Below are positions 44,555 through 54,798 of a stretch of DNA of 64,000 nt, in pieces. The DNA is from Macrotrachela quadricornifera (Eukaryota > Rotifera > Eurotatoria > Philodinida > Philodinidae): assembly GCA_022393335.1 (NCBI GenBank), contig JAJEKB010021384.1:1358564-1422563 (forward strand), written 5' to 3'. A program made the translations under genes and the position numbers. How positions within the stretch are numbered: the stretch's first letter is position 1; each line of letters starts with the position of its first letter. Below the pieces are notes generated by a model, which was not told the origin of the DNA, searched no databases, and worked only from the letters and a program-made list of their open reading frames with translations.

Positions 44555-47500
44555 TTAGTCTCCTGGAATGACCCCATCAACATTAGCCCAAGCAAGAGGA
44601 CAAATATCTGTTTGTGTTCCCCACCAATTTGGAAATGTTATGTTATTATAATTAAATATGAAAAAAATCAAAAATGTAGTAATGGATGTTCCCATAAACA
44701 TACAAATTTGAAATATAAATGCATATCGATCAAACCACCAACGAGGAATTATTTTTCGAAATATAATTCCAAGTAATATCCAACCAGGAGCAATGACATA
44801 ACCATAATTAATATCTGCCAAACTTATAAAATATATGAACATTATAGGAATATGTATTAATCTTATAAATTTTATATTGAAAAATAATTTGTGAGCAATC
44901 CAAATAAATATTGGTAAAACACCAATAGTAATCATCAACCAGAATAACCATGGATAAACAGACTTTAAACCAATTATTGCAGTGAGATCTATATATAACA
45001 TACAAATATCAAGATAATTACATGTTATCTACTCATATTTATACAACGATGACTATCATAGTTCAATTAAATCAATAGGCAAATTAATGAATACGAAAGA
45101 AACAGTAATGGAAAAGTTGATGGGTCCATAAGGACCCCAGGCTAATAAATGACAAGTAATATATAAAATCGTCATTGTTTTATTATGGAACTATAGAGGT
45201 TCTAGAGAAGACTTAACTGCAAGAAGAAGAAAAAGAACTACAAGTAACTTGAGTGATATCTACTCAGTCTCCTTTTTTACTTTGTTGTCGCATTCTAGTT
45301 TTCGAACGTTTGAGATGCTGTATCGTATACTCACGAGAAAGTCGCCCGAAGCGATCATAAACTTTTGGTTTGATACTTTGTCTATCGGTAGGACCGGCTG
45401 AGACTAGAAAGCATACTGAACATTAAGGACCCAAGTGCCTACCTTTTAGAGTTATGACCGTTTTACTGTATTTTACCTTGTGCACGATACTTATCAAAAA
45501 AAATTAAATGACGAAATTTCGATCTGAGATTCTCTCCATCGATAAATCAGAAGGTCTTTAGAATACCCTAAAATTTTCAGTATAAACAAGTGTTCTCTTT
45601 CGGAGATAAAAAAGATACAGTGAAACTTGCTTTTCTGGTTTCTTGACAACATCGCCTTATGTTTTGAGGTATTTTTTCACATTTAGGGGCAACTGGATCG
45701 GATTAACTGATGTTATCAGGGTACTTTTTACTGAGTTTTTCTAATGCATATCACACAGGACAAAGTTTGATCTAAAGCCACGAATACAACAGATTAATAT
45801 GAATCTTGCTAAGATCCGGATGGACCCCAAGTGGACAACAAGCGAACAGTTTGATTTGTTCTGCTGACGTTATTAATATATTCCATTAAGTGTTTCTATA
45901 GCATACCCAAAGAGGTATAGTTTGATCTCTTATTACATACATAGAGTATCAAAATGGAACTGGTTAGTGTCCATACGGACTCCAGGTGGTCTTATGAGGA
46001 TTAATATTCTTTACTAATTTGAATTATTATTTTCTAAGAAAAAAATATCTAACCTTGGTAAGATATGGTCACAATAGCGGGTAATACCGTTGTACAACTC
46101 CAATCTGTGCCAATACAAAATTTTTTTTTATTAGATATTAACGAACGTGTGACTATATAGGCCACTGTTGATGATATAATAGTAGATATTAATTGTATAT
46201 TAAACAATATTTTTGGAGATATTTTCATATAATGAGCTAATTTAAAATTTTGAAGAAGAACTATTGCTTGTCTTTGAGTGGAATATGAAAAAACCGTAAA
46301 AGTATAATTTACTATTGGTTGATTATGAAATAAGAATCCACCTAAGAAAAAAAATAATGTTGATGAATCGAAAAAAACTGCACCTTGAGCCTAAAGAATA
46401 TTTTTATTAATTATAACATATAAATCTGTTGAATAATTATATTCACTTACTTGTACAATTGTTGCAGGGATAGTAACTACTGTACTGAGACCAATTGCAA
46501 CAAACATATAATACCATGGTAATAAACGAGAATAATGACAAATCAAACAAGCACCGATAAATGTTATTAGAAAAAGAATTCCATATACCCATTCTGGTAC
46601 TTCTTTATACTGACTAATTAATGTACAATGTACATCGTTTTGACGATTTTTTAATGATGTTCGAGAATATTTTAAGATTTTTCGACCATGAAAAAGAATT
46701 GTATGAATAAATAAAGATATACATACACCCAAATATATATGTGTCACTATTGCAGGTACAATAGAAAATTGAACAGTATTTTTACCATTTGGAGATGGAT
46801 AATAAAAAGAATCACCTATTATTGGAAGTTTAGACCAATTGGCTACATTTGAATAATACAATATAGGTATTATAATATAACCAACAAGAACAAAACCAAT
46901 AATCATATTTACATAAGTCCACCAAGGTTGAATAAGAGGAGACATACTTTCAAAAAGATATCGATTCCAATTTAATGAAACTGAACCCAAAAATAATGCA
47001 TTTGGTGCTGTTAATTGAGAAAGAATTGTTGAATTTTGATTTATTAAACACCACCATGGAAAAGAATCTAATTTTGGAAAAATCAAACCTGGAAACCAGT
47101 GATAAATAAATGCAAAAAACAATACAATAACTAAGAAATGACGTCGAGTTAAATTCATCCATCGAAAACTTAATGGAGATTCTTCTTCATTCATTGTTCG
47201 TAATGCTGCTATGTAAGGAAATATCCAGAGCCATATCATTTCTGATGGCCAAACAAGAATACGACGAAGTATACCTTACAAATAACATTTAATTATTATC
47301 AACTAATACAAAAAAAAATATTGAGAATTATTCTTTAAGAGTCGCCCTCTCAGAGGAGCCATATATTTTAGATGAAATTTTCAGGGATGGTTTTAAATTA
47401 AAACTAGTTGCCTCGCGTAACTTTTTATCATACAGAATTTTGAAAGTTGATCCCGTTTGTTTTTTACGAGCATCTTAATAGTCATGGTATTGACTGTTCG

Positions 47501-49793
47501 ATGAAAAATTAGCTGTGATGAAGATTTTTAAAAGAAAAAAAAATTATGTTACGATGATATACAGGATGTTCCAAAAGTCTGAACGGAAAGTTAATTCAAA
47601 TATTTCGTGCACAACTTGAGCAATCTAATTGATTTTTTTTAATAATATGTTAATATGTTACTTAAAGTTTTATTTCAAATAATAGAGTTGACAACAAATG
47701 TTCAAAATGGCTACCATGAACCGAAATACATAAATCCATTCTTTTTACAATATTCAAAAAAAAAACATTACATAAAACTTCTTTTGAAATAGATGCAATT
47801 TTTTTCTCAATTCTGTACTTTAATTCAGCTATATTTTTGTTAGGAGTTTTATAAACGTTGTTCTTGACATGTCTCCACAGAAAGAAATCGAAAGATGTTA
47901 AGTTCGGTGAATGTGAAGCCCATCGAATCGAACCACACCTACCTGTCCACCTATTTGGAAAAGTTTCGTTTAAAAATTCTCGTACGACAGTAGTAAAATG
48001 AGCAAGAGCTTCGTCTTGTTGAAGTACTATCGAACGCATCTTGTGTAACCTTTTCACTTCTGGAATAAAGAAAGTTTGCATCATCGATAAATAATTTTCT
48101 GCATTAACAGAGTCATCGTCGAAAAAAAACGGTCCTATCAACTCGTTTTATGATATAACACACCACACATTAAGTTTTGGAGAATTCATAACAGTTTCAA
48201 TAGTTGCATGTGGATTATATTCACACCAATATCTGATGTTATATTTGTTGACTAATCCACATAAATAAAAGGTAGTTTTGTCAGAAAAAAATAAATTTCC
48301 TTGAATATCATTTTCTAACATCGGTATTAATGTTTGGCACATTTCAACTGTATCCTGTAAGTCTTCTATATACAGTTCTTGTATGAATTGCACCTTAAAC
48401 GGTTTTAATGAAAGATATTCGGTCATAATTCGGTGTGCTGTTGTTCGCGAAATGGAACAGGCTGTTGCAACACTCCGAACATTCCATTCGGGCTCATTTT
48501 GAAAGAAATCATGAACTTCATCGACTTTTTCTTTTGTGATTTCTGATGTCCTTCCAGAACGTTCTCTATCTTTCACTGTGCCAGTTTCACAGAAGCGTTC
48601 AAATGTCTTCCTAATACAAGATTCAGTTGGTATTTTTGTGTCGCATTTGGCCATTAAATAGACCTATTTTAACTCTAATGTTAATATGCACAGACATTTA
48701 TCTGAAAATATACGAAATAAAACTTTGAGTAACATAGTAACATATTATAAAAAAATCAATTAGATTGCTTTAGTTGTATACGAAATATTTGAATTAACTT
48801 TCCATCCAGACTTCTGGAACACTTCGTATTACTAATTCATTCTAATGGATCGTCTTCTAGCATGTAAGAAATGAATGTAACTAATGCTATCAGACGTGCA
48901 GTGTAATCCCTAGTCGACTCTTCCCAACGAAATCCCCAGGGATTCCCGACATGGACTTCTTTGAGATTTCGTTAGAGAGGGGTCGACTAAGAAATATAAA
49001 AATATTCAACTCAATACTAATCCAAGTGGCTACACGCTTTTCCTAAAACTGAATACTCTCAAAAACTATGAAAATTTCTTGAAAAATATGCTGATAGAAT
49101 CAAAGTCTGATGTAATAAGTCTTTGAAAATCTGATTACTTTCCAAAAAAAGCATAGTTATTATGGAAGCAGAAGTTTCACTACATCTTCCTATGATAAAA
49201 ACTCAATTTTGATATTTATATGAAAAATTCGATTTTCTAGATATTACACTTGAACTCATAGCAAATATTTGATCAATCCATTTCTACAATAATAATCAAT
49301 ATATGGACTTACCAGCAAGACTATATCCAAGTAATTGTACACAAAGAACAAGCATAAGACCTACGAGATAATGTGGCATCGGTGGTGTATTTTCAGCTTT
49401 TATATAATATATTGCAACAAATAAATCACAAAAGAAAAAATTTTGAACAGAAATATAAACCATAATAAAGATAAGTGTATGTTCTTTTACTGTAAATCGA
49501 CCTGGATTAAATGAAAATGAATACCAATGAGTTTTAAACCATTGATATTTTGGTAGAATTATTTGAAGAAATTTTCCAAATAAATAAGCTAATAATATAA
49601 ACATATCTTTTGTAAAAGCAAATGTTTTAGTTCGATAACGAAAATAAGCATTGACAAATGATATAATGATGATAAAAACTAAACCTATTACACAACTACG
49701 AAATGTTAAACATAACATTTGAGGATCATCTTTATTTGATACAATGCCAAGTGTTTCTTCAAATGAAGATTGTTCAGAATCAATTAAAACCAT
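44555..49793 (-). CDS. OPT-family oligopeptide transporter, four exons, about 691 aa
   Basis: Proton-coupled small-peptide transporter of the plasma membrane (family knowledge). Exons on the minus strand: 49793-49313, 47274-46451, 46390-46054, 44988-44555. All junctions agree in phase (phase 1 as G|GT, phase 0, phase 1 as G|AT), and total coding length is 2076 nt. OPT marks: NKDDPQML near the N-terminus, FNPGRF with NPG at 96-98, GILRRILVWPSEMIW across the first junction, MKISPK at the KIPPR position, and a terminal NWWGTQ...PLAWANVDG. More than ten hydrophobic segments are present. The frame stays open upstream to an acceptor at 49844, adding 17 codons, and a further 5' exon is possible near 49902. 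Introns are 2038, 60 and 1065 bp; the first carries a mariner-type element. OPT genes are typical of fungi, plants and prokaryotes, so transfer is a possibility. Confidence 0.85.
45688..45990. repeat. Diverged tandem repeat inside the last OPT intron, unit about 155 bp
   Basis: The segment with ACTGATGTTATCAG ... GCATATCACACAGGACAAAG ... TTTGATCTAAAG ... GGATGGACCCCAAGTGG recurs with GCTGACGTTATTAATA ... GCATACCCAAAGAGGTATAG ... TTTGATCTCTTA ... CATACGGACTCCAGGTGG. A further copy of the last motif (GGGTCCATAAGGACCCCAGG) lies at 45122. Non-coding. Confidence 0.45.
47562..48826 (-). mobile_element. Tc1/mariner-superfamily element (DD41D type) inside an OPT intron, 1265 bp
   Basis: TA at 47560-47561 and 48827-48828 flank inverted termini (CAGGATGTTCCAAAAGTC at the left; CGAAGTGTTCCAGAAGTC read from the right). 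Similarity of the ends continues for about 120 bases, so the terminal repeats are long. Length and TA target are classic for this superfamily. It sits in the first intron of the transporter, in the same orientation as the host gene, and does not disturb the exon phases. Confidence 0.85.
47662..48654 (-). pseudogene. DD41D mariner-type transposase with a single in-frame stop
   Basis: The frame starts MAKCDTKIPTESCIRKTFER with helix-turn-helix sequence (SVATACSISRTTAHRIM) and the linker NSPKLNVWCVIS, then meets TAA at 48148-48150. It continues in the same frame with LIGPFFFDDDSVNAENYL to the natural stop, 330 codons in all. Catalytic aspartates are seen in LFFSDKTTFYL, LQQDEALAHF and FDFFLW. 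The last two are separated by 41 residues, the spacing of the DD41D (rosa-like) group. Only one disabling change is visible, so inactivation would be recent or polymorphic. Confidence 0.85.
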
Positions 49794-49844
49794 TGAAGGT
49801 TTTAATTTTCTATCATCTCTTAAATTTTGACTTTCAATTTGAAT

Positions 49845-50139
49845 CTTTAAAAAAAATAAGAAAATAAATATTTTCTATATTTACAATTTATTAATACAAA
49901 CTTCTTCTTCTCGACTTTTATTTCTGTTTCGAATATTTAATTTATTGATAAAATAATCATATCTTGACGAACTCATCATTAAATCAATCAAGAAAACACA
50001 ATATTAGTGTTCATTTGGGTATTGATAGATGCGATATCTAGCTACAACTTATTATTAATTCTTTTTGAAAAATATTTTAATTCTTTAAAATTAAACATGT
50101 TTTTTCATTTACCTCTTTTGACTTATTGCTGACAGAAAT
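49845..50139. other. 5' flank of the OPT gene
   Basis: On the minus strand a short open piece (EIKSREEE) ends at a GTTTGT donor at 49901 in the phase required by exon 1 (49844), with an acceptor-like AAACAG before it. An ATGATG at 49980-49975 runs into a stop after 20 codons. A small extra 5' exon is possible but not resolved. Confidence 0.3.
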
Positions 50140-51745
50140 AAGTAATTATGGTGTTGATTCAATCGATTTTTGTAAAACGAGATCTAAAAAAATTCAAAAA
50201 AGTACATAGAATAATAGAGAAAAAAAATTCTTTGTTTCGATAGTATTTGATTATACTTCAAATGATATTATAACAATAAAGTCCTAACAAGACTAATTTG
50301 TTTATCATGTGTTACGATTATATGAGTGTATATTGTCCTCGCTATGCATTCTTTTCTTTCTTCTCACCTCTTCAAAGGCTTTATTATTTACTTGTATGTA
50401 TACAAAGACAAATACCCGTTTTACGACACGTGTCGTGTGCTACTGTATTCTATAGAAAGCGAAAATACAAAGTTAAATCGAGTCTTGACACTCTCTACTT
50501 GTTTTTTCGATGGGTGAAGAAAATTTTCGTTTCTACATTAAAATGCGTACTGTACTTATAACATTCAAGTAACAACTATCTACGATGAACTGCGTCCAGT
50601 ATTTGATGATGAAGCTTCCTCCTTTTGAAAAGTTGCAATTACCAAGACCACTTTTGAAAGTATTGAATAAGTTTGCACTATTGTTAGCGATGATCCTTAT
50701 GTTACAATAGAAGAATTGCAAAAGCAAGCTGATCAAAGTTACGGCATCATTCATAAAATATTATTCGATCATTTGAAACTTAGAAAATTTACTACTTGTT
50801 ACATATCAAAAGAACTGACGAAATTTCAATAAAGTGAACGAGCTCAAATATGTAAAAAAGGTGGCGATTGTTTAATGTGGTAACAGACGATGAATCATCG
50901 TTTTTTCATCAGGAAAGTGGTCGAAAAACTTTAAATGCTGATTTAGTTGCATTAGAAGATTCTCCATCTACGACAGTACGACGAAACAGATTTCCTTCAA
51001 ATCAACTGCTTTCCATTCTAATTCATCGTATTGAACGTGGAGAAACTGTCAGTCACCAGTATGATATCAAAAACTGTTTGCGACTTGTTATCTAAGAAAT
51101 CAAGAGACAAAGACCTTTGATCAGGTATTGATACCGTTAAACTTCTTTATGATAACGGAGCATGACAGGTTCATCAAAATATTTCCTATTATCTTCGATC
51201 AAAAGGAGTTACTACAATACCACATTCACTCAATTCATCCGATTTGTCACTGTGTGATTTTCGTCATTTGACCTGATTGAACAAAATCCAAGTAATCAGT
51301 TGGATTCCAAATCGTAACATCATGATACAACCGAATTCATATCTTCTTTGAATAGAAAATAGTAGATAAATGGATTGAACAAATGTATTTGTATGTAGAT
51401 AATGAAGACTATTACTTTGAGCATTTATTAAATTAAAAAATGTTGAACATTTTTATGCATTTATTATTTTTGTTTACAATAATATGAGTAAATGATAAAG
51501 CTTCTGAAGAGGTGAGAGAACAAAAAAAGCAAAGAAAAGAATGCATATTGAAGACAATATACACTCATATAACCTTAACTCATGATTGATAAATTAGTCT
51601 TGTTAAAACTTTATTGTTATAATATCATTTGAAGTATGATCAAATAGTATAGAAAGAAAGAATTTTTTTTCTGTATCGTTCTATGTAATAAGAAAGTTTT
51701 ATTAAGCATACTATGTGATACTAAACTATCACTGTCATTACTTTT
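50140..51745 (+). mobile_element. Decayed DD34D mariner element with about 260-bp inverted terminal repeats
   Basis: Left arm about 50140-50403 and right arm about 51480-51745 are reverse complements, e.g. ACTTCAAATGATATTATAAC against its mirror at 51613-51632, and TATGAGTGTATATTGTC against GACAATATACACTCATA. Between them lies a plus-strand transposase relic (separate entry). The arms are far longer than the roughly 30-bp ends usual for mariner, and they resemble the arms of the element at 30130-30880. Confidence 0.7.
50560..51440 (+). pseudogene. Relic of a DD34D mariner transposase
   Basis: Pieces recognisable in order: a helix-turn-helix-like part DDPYVTIEELQKQADQSYGI, then SERAQICKKGGD, a broken VTDDESSFFHQ (first catalytic region), TTVRRNRFPSNQLLSILIHR, then LLYDNGA-stop-QVHQN (second aspartate) and SSDLSLCDFRH (third aspartate, 34 residues later). 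Several stops and frame changes make it clearly inactive. Confidence 0.75.
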
Positions 51746-52389
51746 GGATACTCTTAAGTGATCACTCACCCATTGTATTGTTTTACATGTTCAGTGATAT
51801 TCTATTATAATTTAAAAGTAATTAAAATACTTTTTGTGATATTCTTTAGAATTATTGATTAAATTTTATCCTTTTATTTGCTATTGCATGTACGTTTTGA
51901 TTGAATAATTTGATAATATTTATATAAATATCAATATGATAGAATAACACATTTCTCATTGATATATGAAATAAAAAGAAGAATATTTATGTCGAAATAT
52001 ATCAAATAATATGTTAATTAGATTTGTATAAGTAAGAAAATCTATTCATAAAAAACGATTTATCCTTCATTGTATAAAAAATATTTGTTTGCATTTATTT
52101 TTATCTTGAAAAGGTAAAGAAAAAGAATAAGAATGATTACATTTTTTAATCAATGACGCATGAAAAAGATAAATAAGTAAATGCATATAGCTAAAGTAGA
52201 AATAATATAATATAAATACGTCATTTATTACAATTAGGTCTCTTTAAAAATTGTTTGAAAGATATACTTCGAAGAAATTGTTAGCTAATATCTATTATTG
52301 ATAATCAGGAACAGTTTGAAGTGCCAAACTCTTCTGAAGATGAAAATATAAGAGATAATTAGATTGTTCTCGTTTATTTGATGAATAAT
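51746..52389. other. AT-rich intergenic stretch
   Basis: Nothing coding recognised. Immediately downstream the decayed ART-TPR relic begins, so its lost 5' exons may lie here. Confidence 0.3.
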
Positions 52390-53240
52390 TCTTCAGATAA
52401 TTCACTAATAGGATGAGGATGAAGGAAAAATGTGAAATATATTATTCAGCTGAGAAGAAGAATTTAAAAATATTGAAGAATTTGATTGAACATACAAATT
52501 TTTAGAAGCTATACAATGGTATAATAAAGAATAATTTATTTATTTTGTTTTTCATTTAGATTAGTCGATAAAGCACTTCGTACAAAAGATGTAGATTTAT
52601 GTAAACAATTAGAATTAAAATGTGATGAATTAAAAAAAAATGAATACTTAACACTTTATTAAGGTCAAAATTTATCTCAGATGGAAAATAGAAATATTTC
52701 AACAAATGGATATCTATCTGTCATTCAATTATATTCAGTTGGTTATAATTTTGCTACAAAATCCACTAATCAAGTAGGAGTTTTACGCGCTCTTTTTAGA
52801 GATACTATTAATTTAACTATCAATAAAACAATAATTGCCGCTGATATTGCTCAAAATATACTTTTCAATTGTTAATTTTTTGGCAGACTCTTAAATTATA
52901 CAAACAAAGTATTTCATGACAACATGTTGATGTTGGTAATATACTTATTAATATAAGTTCTATTCAATTTGATCAAGAAAAAGTAAGAAAATGACTAAAG
53001 AAATGTTTATTTTTCATCTATAAATATCGTCTTTATATAGTATAATAAAACATTAGGCAATGTTCATATAGCAATTGAAACTTATAATCGTTGTCTTCCA
53101 TCAGGCCAACTCAATTATGTATTGAGTCTTGTTTGTTTAGCCCATATTCACTTTGGTCTTGGAGAAATAAATATAATCGGGCGTTTCATATGCAAGAAGA
53201 ATCATTGTCACATTATCATCCAAATAAGTAGCGTGGATCG
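52390..53240 (+). pseudogene. Decayed ADP-ribosyltransferase-TPR gene
   Basis: Residual sense in order: IEEFD-stop-TYKFLEAIQWYNKE, a TTTTCATTTAG acceptor, LVDKALRTKDVDLCKQLELK, then NEYLTLY-stop-GQNLSQME, where bdelloid arginine ADP-ribosyltransferases (ART clade, R-S-E type) typically read LYRGQxLS. The next part (GYLSVIQLYSV) is where the S-containing strand would be. After a GTAAGA donor and TATATAG acceptor, TPR-like sequence follows (HIAIETYNRCLPSG, LVCLAHIHFGLGE, then in another frame NRAFHMQEESLSHYHPNK, the usual kinesin-light-chain-like TPR pattern). Stops and frame changes make it inactive. Family assignment rests on my recognition of these motifs, not a search. Confidence 0.5.
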
Positions 53241-53403
53241 GAGTGATCCATCAAGCCTCTTGACTGTAGAAAGTTCTCCGCAGTCTATTCTTCTGCCGCT
53301 CTAAGGATACTGAAATCTGATTAGCTGAATTCGCTCTTGCGGAGAAACACACAGCCAATTTCCGAATTTAGACCGTTAACGACAATCAAGGAAACGAGAG
53401 CAC

Positions 53404-53595
53404 ACCCCTAGCATAGGGATTTAGGATCCAAGGGTCTCCTGTACTACAGCAATTGAGATCTAAGCGTATTTCCCCAGTAAACCAGTTAAGGATCTAAAGA
53501 TACCCTCCTAATATAGTACTTGAGGACTCAAGAACATTCCCATAACATAGCAGTTGAACACCCAAGGATACCCTCATAATGCACCACTTGAATAT
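53404..53595. repeat. Degenerate minisatellite, about 35-bp unit, five to six copies
   Basis: Units follow the pattern CCxxATAGxAxTTGAGGATC, xAAGGATACC. Examples begin CCTAGCATAGGGATTTAGG, CCCAGTAAACCAGTTAAGG, CTCCTAATATAGTACTTGAG and CCCATAACATAGCAGTTGAA. The array is flanked by a diverged direct repeat (CCAATTTCCGAATTTAGACC near 53353; CACTTTCCGAATTAAGACTG near 53669), each followed by ACAxTxAAxGGAA. Confidence 0.55.
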
Positions 53596-53915
53596 TTATG
53601 AGTTGTATCGAGGATGCATTTTGATTGATTGAATAAAACGGACCAATCAGAAATCGGACAAACACACTCACTTTCCGAATTAAGACTGACAACAGTTAAA
53701 GGAATATTGTGAATTCACAAGGACAGAATGCAGCAAAAACAAAAAATAATCCAACAAAAGAATGAATCTTTTTCTCAATAATAACAAATATAAAATGAAT
53801 CAAACATTTACATTAAAGAACTGCTTATCGTTCCATGCTTATAAATGATATAAAATCTTTTACCTTATATCAGATCTCTACCTGCATAAATCTATTAATT
53901 GTAAAAGAAAAAAAA

Positions 53916-54798
53916 ATGTTATTTTATCTATTCATAATCTTTCAAATGATACATTCAATTTTTTGTGTGATAACTTGTAATAACTGTCCAATTGATGCAA
54001 ATAATTTCGATTATTTCGTTACATCTGATCGTATACCTGACAAACTTAATGATTGTATATTAGAACAAATTACGGATACTTGCATTATTGATCTTGTATG
54101 CAGTCGAAATCCAGATAAGACTTAAATAACATTCCGTTCCGAGGATATTGGAAGAACTATATATACTGAACAAATGCTCAGTACTTTTGTTAATTGAGAA
54201 AATCAAAATTCTAGTTTCATATGGTCACAATCAATTTCATATATGTTTTACAAATGAATGTAATAGCTTGACTGTATTAAAACGTTTGTTAGATTCATTA
54301 ACATTGTATGATAATCTTCAAGTTCTTTCATATCTTCTTATACGAAAACAACCATTTGACGGTCATTGGTGTACGGTTTTTGGAAATAGTACTTCACTTG
54401 AATGTGCAACTACGATACTACCGACCTCTTGTCGACAATGCTATTTTCAAGGATTGAGTTATCAAGGCCCACTAGAAATATGTGCAACCTGTTTAACCGA
54501 TGATATTGATGAGACATTTATATCACATGAAGTTAACTTCAAAATGACTGATCGAAAACGTGATGATCATTGGTTGATTACATGTCAATCAAATGATTGT
54601 AATACAGTTGATAATGGCAATCTTGTTCGTCAAAATAGTATATCCAATTTTGATTTTGACAAATTTTTTGATGATGGTACTACTTCAACTACAATATCAT
54701 CTACTTTAACTACAATACCATCTATTTCAACTACAATACTATCTAGTAACAAAATTATATTAATTTTTATTATTTTGCTCATAATACTTCATAATTAA
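53916..54798 (+). pseudogene. Secreted/GPI-anchored two-domain Ly6-like protein, interrupted
   Basis: An ATG at 53916 gives a signal peptide (MLFYLFIIFQMIHSIFCVI) followed by cysteine-rich sequence. TAA at 54123-54125 and a frame change before about 54210 interrupt the first domain. From there the frame is clean: HICFTNECNS, then CRQCYFQGLSYQGPLEICATC and CQSNDCNT. The CxxxxCN endings are the signature of Ly6/uPAR three-finger domains, giving two tandem domains. A Thr/Ser-rich linker and a C-terminal hydrophobic tail (IILIFIILLIILHN) fit a GPI-anchor signal. Disabled in the first domain unless the stop and shift are sequencing errors or an unrecognised intron. Partner unknown. Confidence 0.5.
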
